Shown here in pieces: positions 22,841 to 33,370 of a stretch of DNA of 64,000 nt. The number at the start of each line of letters is the position of its first letter. Position 1 is the stretch's first letter. A program made the translations under genes and the position numbers. The stretch comes from Perognathus longimembris pacificus (Eukaryota; Chordata; Mammalia; Rodentia; Heteromyidae). The notes beneath the pieces are model-generated. The model had not been told where the DNA came from and did not search any database. It saw only the letters and a program-made list of their open reading frames with translations. The stretch lies in NCBI RefSeq assembly GCF_023159225.1, contig NC_063180.1, forward strand, positions 5,825,297 through 5,889,296. Reading direction: 5' to 3'.

Positions 22841-24514
22841 AAAAAAATAATGCATTCTCTGCAGTCCTGACAGGCAGCATCACGCTTCCATGTGGCACCG
22901 GAGACCCAGTGAAAAGCCGGTGCCTGGTGGTGGCCAGCCCTGACACTGGATCCTCTGAGCGGGAAGCATGGGCCCTTGGCGTGTGCAGCTCTCCACATCT
23001 CTTCAACAGTTACAGCGACCTGTGTCACTTTGGGGCTCAGTAGGACCTCATGTGTGGGTTGAGGACCCCTCTCACTCACCCTTCTGAGGCTTCAGAAGTG
23101 TGGGTTCTAGTGTCTGCATGTTATGCTTACAGATTCCAGTACAGAGAGCAAAGCCCTGTTTGGGTACCATTCCCCTTCATTCCTGATGAGGAACCCTTGC
23201 TCTGTGTGGCTTGGAAAATGACTCTGGGTTACTTTCATGAAAACTAACTTGAATTCAGGAATATCTCATGTAATGGGCATGAAAGTCCACTAATAAAGAC
23301 TAACCCCACCCTCTCCCCAAGAGCCTGCATGACCTGGGTAGGAGGAGGATGAAAAGTACAAGCCCTGAGCGGGGTCTTCTCATGGCTTTCCACAGGACCA
23401 AAATGTGCCAAGTCCTCTCCAGCCTCCATATGGACCACAGCCAGTGCAACCTTGTTGCTGCATGCGAGTTCTAACTTGTCTCCACTCCCATGTGCTAAAG
23501 TCTTGAGATAAGGCTGAGCCCCCATTTCCTCCCAGGCACATTTCTGCTGTTTCCAGACCCAAGACCTGCCAAGGTCTCACCAGCAAAGTGGACTCCTCAC
23601 TCCAAGCCGGATGCCCTTAGCTGCTGCCTGTGGCCCTCTCAAATCAAGATGTCACCTGTCAGTCTCTCATCCTTGCAATCACGCAAGGACCTGGCTGCCA
23701 CAGTCCACAGGGGCAGAGCTAGGAACCAGGGTAGCAGCACTTTCTTGGTGCCAAGTGTTTCCAGGTGCTACTCCTGGCTTTCCTCAACCTTGATGCAACA
23801 GCCTGGAAGAGGAGACACTATCTGCATGCAAAAGTAAGCGTGAACCTCTGTGCAGGAAACTGGCTCAGAGAGGGACGAGCAAGCACCACCTTGTTTAGCA
23901 ATGGTCTGCATTTCTCCACTTGCACCCAGCACTGCAAGGCAGCTGCCTTTGCTTGGTGGATGAGCCAGACTCACACAGCATGCATGAGGCCATGTCTGGC
24001 TGACCATGCAGGAGGTCAGCATGATTCAAACCTGTCCACATCATCCACATACCCCAGCTGTCCATGATCCCCACCCCCATCTGGCCTGACACATTTGTCC
24101 ATGAGTGCATCCTCAGATAAACCAAAAAATGGGGCGCTGTCAGTGGGAGTACATGGGTGGGAACCGCTGGTATTTCTACCACTGGGCTTAGGAAGGGTGA
24201 TTGGATGAATTCTGCCCCAGGATGGTCACCAGTATGCAGGGACTGGAGACAAATTTCACACCCAGGATGACACTGAAGTTATCTGGAACTCCAAGATGCT
24301 GTACCCAGGGTGTGTTTGCTGTTTTCTGGGCAGATTGACTCCACTAGTAGGTCTTGTCTTCATATCTGAGCCACTGAGTCAAGCCCTGGTCACTTTTGTG
24401 ATTTCTTACCAAGTCAAGGAGGAACCCCTTCCTGGGTTAAACATTGTCCCTTGCAAATGTAAGTCTTCTCTGATATGACACAAGGCCTCGCCAAAGTCTT
24501 CCAGACAGGATAGG
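22841..24514. other. Intergenic, no gene recognised
   Basis: 1.7 kb of unique-looking, GC-moderate sequence. Several 60-100-codon frames overlap on both strands without family features. Confidence 0.4.
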
Positions 24515-24860
24515 TCTGGGGGTTGAATGGCAGGTTAATTTTGATCCACAAATTAATTTTGTCTCTTTGTATATCAAGGGTATGCAAGACTTATTTAATT
24601 TGAAATAAATGTAATTATAGAAATGAATGAGCTATCAAAAATTTAAACATATGATCCATCAATATTGGCATGATGTGAATGGCTGGTTATTATAAATAAA
24701 ATGAGTCTTTGGCAATATGGAATTCAATTTCCCCCACAGTGTGTCTCATTTCATCTTGACATCTGGGTTAATGCTAAATTACAGTCCTTAATTTGCAGAT
24801 CGGAGCTTAATTTCTAAATAGGAGGTTAACATAAATAACCTCCAGCTCTAGGGCTTCTGA
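24515..24860. promoter_or_regulatory. Candidate conserved non-coding element (strongest by texture)
   Basis: About 345 bp, AT-rich, without repeats or low-complexity runs, and dense in TAAT/ATTA cores (ggttaattttgatcc, acaaattaattttg, tgtaattatag, ccttaatttgc, gagcttaatttct). Such islands near developmental transcription-factor genes are often enhancers; this is inference until aligned. Confidence 0.4.
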
Positions 24861-25166
24861 GCTCTCAGGGGAAGAGAGTCTGTGGTTTTGTGCAATTATC
24901 TACTCCTCTGAGTTCTCTCATTTGGGCCAGTGTTGGGTGTCAGGTCAGAGGCGGGAAGCAGGGCTGTAGTACCTGCCTGGGGAACAGGTGTTTCCATGTG
25001 CTCTTCCTCTGTTGTGTGTGAGGGAGCCTGGGGCAGTGGGGAGGAGGCAGTGACCTCCAGACACACAGAGCTGCCTGGCATGAGTGCACCTGGTGACATG
25101 ACTGAGCATGGTGGCCCTCAACTAGTTTCAGTGGGTCATCCCTAAGGAATTTGTACAGTGAGCCAG

Positions 25167-25708
25167 TGTTGGGGTTCACGCTGCCCTTCTCCCAGCCCTG
25201 GGGCAGTGTAAAAAGCTAGCCACTCCCATCTTCCGGCTTCAACTGGAAGAGAAGTCCCCGCCCCTGGGGGGGCGAACATGTGCGTGCCATCATGGCGGGG
25301 ACTTCTACAGAGACCCAGCTCTTGGGGGGCTGTAGTCTCCGCCCATAGAGAAAGTTCCATGACATCACCTGATGGGCAGCCCAGTTCAGCCAATTAGCTA
25401 GTCACCTCAAGTCCCTCCCCTTCCGCCTTTGTCACCATAATAAATCTTTCTGCCCGCCCCCTGGGTGGGCCAGACTCGTTCAATCCTCAGACTGTCTCCC
25501 TGAAGCCTTCTTTTCTGCGCCGACCTCTGACATGTGAGAGGGGACGGGGGAAGGTTTTCGGCAACCTTCTTCTCGGCTAAACGCGATCCACTAGAGCACG
25601 TTTTGCCTTCTGCGGGCGGGAGACAAAGCCGAGTGCTCTTTCATAATTTGGGCTTCAGGCATTTTCCCCAGGAGGTAGGGGAAAAAAGGGGTCCCAGAGA
25701 CCCCAACA
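25167..25708 (+). mobile_element. ERV 5' LTR (class II-like)
   Basis: 542-bp LTR bounded by the perfect inverted ends TGTTGGGG and CCCCAACA. It holds a TATA-like gtgtaaaaag at 25207, a CCAAT box at 25389 and an AATAAA signal at 25439-25444. A Lys-type primer-binding site follows two bases after the end. Many CpGs are kept, which suggests a fairly young insertion. The expected 3' LTR is not in the window. Confidence 0.85.
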
Positions 25709-26270
25709 TCTGGCGCCCACGCGGGGCGGAAACGCAAGGCCGGGAATTTCGGGGTTCAGCGACCCCACAGATTGCGTTTAGTGATTGTGTGTAGGGGAGA
25801 GGGTCCCCACCAGGATGGGGCAAACGCAAACACATAGAGAGAAAACAGGAATGGGCTCGCGGGGCTTTGCGAGTCCCAGGACGCGGTGCCAGAAAGAGTT
25901 GTCCCGCCATGGTAACTTCACGCCAGGTGGGGAGGAGTGGGGCATGCATCCCGCAGAGATGCGGCAGGGGAGTGCTGGGAATGGTGGCGACGAAGGTGAC
26001 TGGGGTACCTAGAGCGGGTGCCACCATGTCGCCCGGGAGCCCCCGCCCACCTGGCGTTTCCAGGTCCCGATCTGGGAACGGGTCGTGGGACGGGTGCGGA
26101 GGACGATCTGGGGTCCACGTGGCCTCGGGGGGGGGGGTGGCAGTGCTCCGGGCCACCTGGGCCGGCACCCCGTTGGGGTTCACAAGCGGCGGCGTGCACT
26201 GGGGCCCGAGAGCACTTAGTGCGAGAATCTTTGGGCCACCAAGCGTGGTGCGGCATGATGGGAGCTGAGT
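25709..26270 (+). mobile_element. ERV leader with primer-binding site, then truncated
   Basis: The primer-binding site at 25711-25727 reads tggcgcccacgcggggc. It resembles the site for tRNA-Lys(1,2) but is one base short of 18 and has changes. A GC-rich leader follows. An ATG at 25815 opens a frame beginning MGQT, a myristoylation-type Gag start, which ends after about 65 codons. No pol or env follows. The right boundary is approximate; the element is deleted beyond it. Confidence 0.68.
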
Positions 26271-26394
26271 GAGTGAGAGGCAGGAAGGGGGCCCTGTGCT
26301 AGAGAGAGGGCCTCAGCAGAATAGTAAGGATTATAAGGAAAGTTGAGTCCAGGACCAGAACAGATTTGCCAAGCATTCCTAGATTGCAGAATAT

Positions 26395-26863
26395 TGTGGT
26401 TTGGATGTACACTGAACCCAATTTGGGGTTTCTCTGCTGAAGGCGTAGTTCTCAGCTGGTGAGGTTATTGAGAAGCAACTGGATCATGAGGATCATTGTC
26501 TTCATCAGTAGATCAGCTTAACAATCAGTTCACACCAAATAGATGATTAGAAAGTGGGGCCTGGTTGGAGGAAGTCAGTCACTGGGGGGTATGTATCTGA
26601 TGACATAGCTTCTCTCTCTCTCTCTCTCTCTCCTTCTCTCCCTCTGTCTCTCTGTCTCTGACTCTGTCTTCTTCCTGGCCTCCATGAGCAGCTCTGTTCC
26701 TCCACACCTTTCTACATAATACTTTCCCTCCTGACAGTCTAGAAACAACAGAGCCAGCTCACTATGGACTGAAACTTCTGATACTGTGAGTCAAAACAAA
26801 CCTCTTCTCCCAAAGCTGTTCAAGTCAGGCACTTGATCACAGTGCTGACAACTGACTAACACA
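26395..26863 (+). mobile_element. MaLR-type LTR (MST/MLT1-like)
   Basis: It starts tgtggtttggatgt and has gtggggcctggttggaggaag and tcactgggggg, a CT-rich block at 26610-26660, ggactgaaacttctgatactgtgag, aaacaaacctcttctccc, and ends ctgacaactgactaacaca. This is the standard order for non-autonomous MaLR LTRs. Confidence 0.75.
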
Positions 26864-26974
26864 TTGGCAACCAGGAAAAAGTAGATGCAAACAATGAAAA
26901 TTAACACACCACATACTCAGGACAAACAACAGATTCAGTTCCATCAAGAACAATGAAATCAATTTAGCTTTTTT

Positions 26975-27240
26975 GTTTTTCTGGGGTTTTGAACTCAGGG
27001 ATTTGTGCTTGCTATACAAACACTATTAAGTAGCATCCCCAGCCCTTTTTGCTTTAGTTTATTTTTCAGAGAGGGTATTCTTTGGGGCTGGGCTTGGACT
27101 GTAATTCTCCTTCCTCTGCTACTAGGTAGCTGATGCCATAGCTGTTACCACATCTGGCTTGTTAGTTTGGGATGCCTTTTCAGCCTCTCTTTCTGCCTCT
27201 CATGTAGCTGGGATTACAGCCATAAATCATCACACATGGC
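26975..27240 (-). mobile_element. ID-type and B1-like SINE fragments
   Basis: An antisense ID unit (tttgaactcagggatttgtg ... catccccagccc) at 26985-27045, followed by B1-like antisense sequence ending gctgggattacagccataaa. Confidence 0.6.
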
Positions 27241-27343
27241 TTCTATAAGAGATATTTCTAAGGAAAGAAGATCTTTCTGTGATATGCTCCCTGCCTATAG
27301 TAAAATCTTCCCCTGCATCCCCATCCTATGTTGGATCAATGTT

Positions 27344-27349
<6 letters not shown>

Positions 27350-27413
<64 letters not shown>

Positions 27414-27465
27414 GTGCTAGCATTTGAGCTCAGGTCCTAGGTGTTGCCCCTGAGCTCATGCTTCT
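27350..27465 (-). mobile_element. (TG)n with dID SINE fragment
   Basis: About 30 TG units (27350-27410), followed by a short antisense dID piece (tttgagctcaggtcctaggtgttgcccc). Confidence 0.65.
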
Positions 27466-27564
27466 GTTGCTGTAAGCTCTCTGAAGGCAGGAATTGTGTC
27501 TTGTTCACTGTTTCCCTACCTCCCCTCACTGCCACTGCCAGGCCAGGCACACCATGTGCTTCTC

Positions 27565-27798
27565 AGCAAGCAGGTTTTTTTTTTTTTTTTTTGGCCAGTC
27601 CTGGGCCTTGGACTCCGGGCCTGAGCACTGTCCCTGGCTTCTTCCCGCTCAAGGCTAGCACTCCGCCACTTGAGCCACAGCGCCGCTTCTGGCCGTTTTC
27701 TGTATATGTGGTGCTGGGGAATTGAACCTAGGGCCTTGTGTATCCGAGGCAGGCACTCTTGCCACTAGGCTATATCCCCAGCCCAGCAAGCAGGTTTT
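27565..27798 (-). mobile_element. Dimeric ID SINE, young, perfect target-site duplication
   Basis: Identical agcaagcaggtttt at 27565-27578 and 27785-27798 bracket an antisense dimeric ID SINE with intact CpGs (cgccgcttctggccg). It is very close to the copies at 43199 and 45360. Confidence 0.92.
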
Positions 27799-28019
27799 GA
27801 ATGCATAAACTAGTATGTAAGTAGCAGTCAAATATATTATTTAAGATTTTTCATCTAAAGAGCTTTGTGCATAGATCAATCAAAGATCATCCAAAAGTAA
27901 AATTAAATCAAGAAAGCCATTCACTTAAACATCCTGCAAATTTTTGGGAATTGCACAATGAAGAAAAGATCCTCAACAGACAAATGTAAGAGCTCCATCT
28001 GAAGGAACAGAAGTAGGCT

Positions 28020-28297
28020 GGAGCCAGGTACCAGTGGCTCACATTTGTAATCTTAGCTACTCAGGAGTCTAAAATCTGAGGATCATGATTCTAAGCCAGA
28101 AGTAGAATCAGGAAAGCCTGTGGGTTCTTATCTTCAATTAAACCACCAAAAAGTTGGAAGTTGAGCTGTGACTCAAGTGGTAAAGTGTCAGCCTCAAGTG
28201 GAGAAGCTAAAGGACAGTGGTCAGGCTAGGAGTCAAGCCCTGGCACTGATGCATACACACACACAGACACACAGACAGACAGACACTCAGGCACACA

Positions 28298-28334
<37 letters not shown>
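28020..28334 (+). mobile_element. B1-dID SINE with (CA)n tail
   Basis: Head gtaccagtggctcacatttg, linker aattaaaccaccaaaaag, dID half gctgtgactcaagtggtaaag, then an interrupted (CA)n with (CAGA) parts, 28256-28334. Confidence 0.8.
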
Positions 28335-28336
<2 letters not shown>

Positions 28337-29050
28337 ATCAAGCTGGTCCCAGAGCACTCTCCTGCTACTCTAAGTGCCAGAGGCAATGCAAGTAAGTGGG
28401 TAAGAGCCTTTGAAGAAGGTTTACACACAGCCTGAGAAGACATCTGCCAGGATCAAGGACGACTAGAAGGGCCCCTCTAGTGTGTAAGAGGTCCAGATGG
28501 CCTCAGGCAGGGGCCCCACCAAGAGTTGTCTGAATACATCATAGAAGGGTCCTGGGCTTCTGCCTTAGTCAGCAGCTTGGAGAGGAGCAGAATGGAGAAG
28601 ATGGTTGGAAATGGGTTTCCTGTCGGGGTGATGAAGAGGCTCACAGGGTCCTTGAACTAGTGGTAACACAGAAGAGGAGGCTGTGGTTCTTCCTATTTGC
28701 CTATGTCTCCTGCCCAGGAGAACAGGGAATAGAGATGCTGGATGGCCCCTCTTTTTATCCAGGACACAGCTGTCTGGCAGAAATGCAGCTCTGGATCACA
28801 AGATAGCCTGTTTCACTATCAGCCACCAAGCTGGTTTCTACCTGCTCTTTGGTTCCTAATCGGCACACAACATGGCCACTGTGAGAGCATTCTGCCTTTC
28901 TCCTGCCCCTGTGGAGCCCTGTAGGCACATCCAGGTGCCACCACAGCTCCTTTTCCTAACACCAGTTCCCCGTGGCACTGGAAACATGGAGTGCCACCAC
29001 AATCCTCTGATATGAGTCATTTGCATGCACTGGTTCAACCTAACCATTTT
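28335..29050. other. Intergenic, no feature recognised
   Basis: Unique-looking sequence, no supported gene. Confidence 0.4.
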
Positions 29051-29052
29051 AA

Positions 29053-29312
29053 TGTGTGTGTGTGTGTGTACATGCACACACACATGTGCACACACTAGTA
29101 CTGGGGCTTGAACTCAGGATCTTGTGTTCTTTCTTGGCTTTTTTTTTTTTTACTCAAGGCTCTGCTACTTAAGGCACATTCCCACTGCTGGTTAATTGGA
29201 AATAAGAACCAGATTTTTTTTTTCTGGGGATGGCTTTGAATCACAATCCTCAGGTCTCAGCCTCCTGCATAGCTATAGTAATAGATGTGGGTTCCAGCAG
29301 CACCTGGCTCTT
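29053..29312 (-). mobile_element. B1-dID SINE with TG/CA tail
   Basis: Tail region (TG)n followed by (CA)n, 29053-29094, then the antisense dID (tactggggcttgaactcagg) and B1 halves. Confidence 0.73.
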
Positions 29313-29739
29313 TCAACATTTTATTTGGAAATACTCTCAAAACTACAGAAAAGTTGCAAGACCATCCATCCTAGCTTGGGTCACCTCCCCCACTGCTTTC
29401 TCACTTGTGAGATTGCGCACACGTTTATAAATATAAATTTATTTTCTTTATCTTCATTGGCTATAACTTTTCTGTGACTGCTCATTGGTGCGTACAGACC
29501 ACTACAGCTGGGCAAAATGCAAGGTCAGTTTCCCATGAGCCTCAGGCTAGAATAATTCACCAACCAGTCAACCCTTAACTTTGCTTCTGTTTAAAGAGAG
29601 CTTGCTTTCTTCATGCTCAATCTTAACCTTGATTCGTTCTCACTAAATTTGGGGCCTTGCCCCTGAACAAGAGCATCGAATGCACATGTGTTCTCTATTA
29701 GATGCATGAAAACTTAGAGCCCTGGGCAGCACTTTAGCA

Positions 29740-30235
29740 GGGGCACTTGGGGCTATTTGAAAGAGCTAAGCTACCAACAGAAAGCATAAAAATGGGAGTG
29801 GGGGAGGCAACATTATTCTAACTATGGGACTATGTAGGAGGATAAAGGGCAAGGGATAAAGGGAGAGAAAGAAAGAGGGATAGAGGATGAATTATCCTAA
29901 AAGAAAATGCAACTGTATATGAAGATGGCAATAAGAGTTGTTGATCAATAATACATGCATGTCTTAAATGCCATAGTGGGCCCTCTTGGTGCAATTAGTA
30001 CACACTGAAACATATGAATGACAGAAGAGTTAAACAGGCTCAGATAAGAGGCATAGTATGGAGAGGGGGAAGGCTAATGAAGAGAGTGAATGAGGACTGA
30101 ATATGATGGAAATAGTTCATTTGCATGTATGAAAATAGAATGATGAAATCTGCTGAAATTGCTTTAAGAAGGGGAGGGCAATGAGAGGTATAAGGGAATG
30201 GGTGAAGCTGATTGGGGTATGCTGTGTACATGTAT
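29740..30235 (+). mobile_element. L1 3' UTR fragment
   Basis: A-rich, purine-biased sequence with gaatatgatggaaatagttc, gagaggtataagggaatggg and gtgtacatgtatgaaaatgtcac. This is the usual character of rodent L1 3' UTRs. It probably resumes after the SINE at 30526. Confidence 0.5.
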
Positions 30236-30445
30236 GAAAATGTCACATTGGGGCTGGGAATGTGGCTTAGCAGTAGAGCACTTGCCTAGCATGCACAAAG
30301 TCCTGGGTTCAATTCCTCAGCACCACATACACAGAAAAAGCCAGAAGTGGTGCTGTGGCTCAAGAGGTAGAGTGCTAACATTGAGCAAAAAGAAGCCAGG
30401 GACAGTGGTCAGGCCCTAAGTCCAAGCCCCAGAACTGGCAAAAAA

Positions 30446-30505
<60 letters not shown>

Positions 30506-30525
30506 GAAAAAAAGAAAATGTCACA
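30236..30525 (+). mobile_element. Dimeric ID SINE with (GAAA)n tail and TSD
   Basis: gaaaatgtcaca at 30236-30247 and 30514-30525 is the target-site duplication. The body shows both ID halves, and the tail is (GAAA)n, about 30447-30513. Confidence 0.92.
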
Positions 30526-30726
30526 GAGAATATTTCTTGATCAACTAATGCATGCTAACTGGAAAAAATGTGGAACTAGACCATGAAAAGGACACTGTGC
30601 ACAGTGTGAGTACTGAAACAAAGCATGCATCATATACAGTAAGTCTCTTTTCTGCCACTTCTATGTAAATCATTAAAGTGGGGTTTGTTTTGGGGTTACA
30701 AACAAGCCAGAAAGACATTGTTGAGG

Positions 30727-30915
30727 GTTGGAAATGTGGTTTTGTGGTAGAGTGCTTGCCTAGCATGCATGAAGTTCTGGGTTCGATTCCTCAGCACCAC
30801 ATAGACAGAAAAATCTGCAAGTGGTGCTGTGGCGCAAGTGGTAGACGGCTAGCCTTGAGCAAAAAGAAGCCAGGGACAGTGCTCAGGCCCTGAGTTCAAG
30901 CCCCAGGACATAAAA
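30727..30915 (+). mobile_element. Dimeric ID SINE
   Basis: gggttggaaatgtggttttg, gttcgattcctcagcaccac, then ggtgctgtggcgcaagtggtag and gggacagtgctcaggccctg. Possible diverged duplication: aaagacattgtt before, aaagacgtggtt after. Confidence 0.85.
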
Positions 30916-31280
30916 AAGACGTGGTTCATGCCTGTAAAATGTAAAGTCCAAAGATTCCATCTCTAACCAGCAACAAGCTGAACTGCAGGTGTGACTCAAG
31001 TGGTTGAGTGCCAGCCATGAGTAAGCATCCAGGCAATAAGTTCTAACCCAGTATAAGCCCTTTGCCGACCCCCACCCCCATCCAGGGGTGGTGGTGCCAG
31101 CATATGGTCCCAGCTGCATTGGAGGAATAGGTAGGAGGGTCATGATCCTGCTCAGCCCTGGAAAAGAATTCAAGACCCTGTCTAAAAATAACTAAATTTT
31201 AAAAGGGCTGCCTCAAGTAGAGTACCTGCCTAGCTAGTACAAAGCTCTAAGTGCAAATCCCAGTACTGCAAAACATAACA
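30916..31280 (+). mobile_element. Two tandem B1/ID SINE fragments
   Basis: First a shortened B1-dID (30918-31065: ggttcatgcctgtaaaatg ... gtgtgactcaagtggttgagtgcc). Then a second diverged head and ID tail (31084-31275: cagctgcattggagg ... gagtacctgcctagctag). Confidence 0.65.
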
Positions 31281-31479
31281 AAACCATGGAGAGATTAGAA
31301 CCCCCCCTCCCGTTCCCACACACAACATTTTCGGTCTCTTACCATATGGTGTCCTGTGTCACCCCAAGGTTTGCCAGCCAGAAAGTTCTTGCCAGATGTA
31401 GCCCTCAACCTTGAACCAGAAGCATTAACCAACATAAACTTTTCTAAGTCACCCAGCCTTGGATATTTCATTATAGTAA

Positions 31480-31760
31480 CAAATTATACTAACAAAATGC
31501 CTATAGTGTAATTAGCAACCACAGGGAATCCCCAACACTAATTTCCTCTATTGTCCCATATTAATTCTGCCTATTGTTTACAGCTCCATTTCTCCTTCAG
31601 AGCAGAATCCTGTCTAAGACCATGATTGGCATTTAGTCGCCCATCTCTGTCTCACTCAAAGGGAGATACCATCGGCTATTTTTTACCTTTTATGATGTAG
31701 ATGTTTATGAAAAATATAGGTCATTTAGAAAACAAATAAGATGCCCTTATTTTAGGTAAG
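31480..31760. promoter_or_regulatory. Candidate conserved non-coding element
   Basis: AT-rich repeat-free stretch with acaaattatac, gtgtaattagc, cactaatttcc and atattaattctg, and a forkhead-like ttgtttaca. Enhancer-like texture only. Confidence 0.28.
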
Positions 31761-32374
31761 ATTCAGGTTATATCCTGCTGGCTGGAATAACCAGCTATGC
31801 CACCTCCTTGAAGCATTTCAGTCTGAATGGCACAGTTTTCAGCTGTTCCTCTGATGACACTGACTGATCACACGGATACATCACCACTCCTCCACCTTGT
31901 AGGTTTGGGGCAGCCGGAGCCTGGGGCTTTCGTGGCCTCCAAGCCTGTTCTGCCTCTGCTTGGGCCTCCCAACCCAATCCACTTCCACTTGTGGGGCATT
32001 TTGACAGGAATATATCTTCTTTAGTGCTTCATGGACAACAGCTGATCTTGAGCTTCTGAGGAAAAATTTAGCCCATCTCATCTGGGCCCTGGGTTCCTTA
32101 GGAGGTGGAAATAAGTTTCTTGGAGATAGTCTGACCCAGGATAGAGTGAAGATCTGTACCTAAGCAGGTGTTACATAGCCATGGTCTTCCTCTTTTCCTT
32201 TGGCCTCTAATAACATGGATGGATCAGCCTGCGGAAGCAGGGGATCCTGGCTTGTCTGTCAGCATGTCCTTGGGGCTAAGTTCATCATTCCTTTGTTGTG
32301 TAGGTAAACATTTTACTGAACTATCTAGACTATCAACAACTTTAAAAAGGGGTCCATTTCTTTTTAAATGGGGA
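31761..32374. other. Intergenic, no feature recognised
   Basis: Unique-looking sequence without gene or repeat. Confidence 0.4.
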
Positions 32375-32650
32375 TGTGATTTGAACTCAAGGTGTTGTGC
32401 TTGCTAGGCAGGTACTTTATAACTTGAGCTATGTCTCCAGTCCCTTTGGGCACTTGTTACTTTTGAGGTAGGGTCTTACTTTGTGCCTGGGCTGTATTTG
32501 TGCTTCCCTGTGCTGTGGGGGATGACAGACATGAACCACTATTCCCAGTCATTGTGGTTCAGGCCAGCCAGAAGAAAAAGTGGGACCCTATGTAAAAGGT
32601 CACTGGAGCTTGCCTAGCAAGCCTGAAGCCCTGAGTTCAAATCCTGGTAC

Positions 32651-32706
<56 letters not shown>
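32375..32706. mobile_element. B1/ID SINE pieces and (CA)n
   Basis: An antisense ID plus B1 pair (32380-32555) is followed by a plus-strand ID piece (gcttgcctagcaagcctgaag, ttcaaatcctggtacc), which ends in (CA)n 32655-32706. Confidence 0.7.
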
Positions 32707-32709
<3 letters not shown>

Positions 32710-33194
32710 CAGACATTATAACTCTTCTCAACCATTTTGGCATGTATCTTCTAAGGGAAAATTGCATCTGCCACAAAACCATGAATCACCTATTCTCTAC
32801 TATCTTCCGGCATGCAGCCCATATTCAGTTTCACAGATTGTCTCAAGGTTGTCCTTCAGAGCTGGCATTTCTTCTGAACCAGGATTCAGTACAGACACTT
32901 GGTTGCTGACTCTATTATTCACTTCATCCAGGAAGACCCTTCCCCACTTCTCTTTCCTAGGGCTATAAGCTTCCTGAGGAGCCAGGAAGAAAGGACCACG
33001 GCCTTATCCCCATGGCTTCTGTGTGTGTTGAGGGCCCTGAGAGCAGGCTCCCAGCTGGGCAAGCTGCCCCTTTGGGGCAGGCTACCTCTGCTTGCCTCCA
33101 GCCCTGTGGCATCTCACCCTGACACAGACTCCATGTCTCCTTCCCACCCACTGAGCCTTTGTGCCTATGGCCAGGTGGGTTGGTGGTCCACACG

Positions 33195-33370
33195 CTCATT
33201 TCTTGGGAGGTTTAATCTGTTTTATTGAATTTTCAGATTCTCAAATCAATAGTTATAATAATGCCCAGCAGAAATAAAATCCCGCTGCAGGTATTTTTGC
33301 CAAGCAGAGCTGATATGTACACCTAGTGGGTTCCCTTGATGGCTTCAAATAGCTTAATAAGTCTCTGCAA
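33195..33370. promoter_or_regulatory. Candidate conserved non-coding element
   Basis: Repeat-free segment with tttaatctgttttattg, atcaatagttataataatg and caaatagcttaataag between GC-richer unique sequence. Speculative. Confidence 0.28.

Noticed and set aside
25641..26256. Long frames on both strands of the GC-rich ERV leader
   Set aside because: They overlap in several frames and lack retroviral domains apart from the short MGQT start; they reflect GC content.
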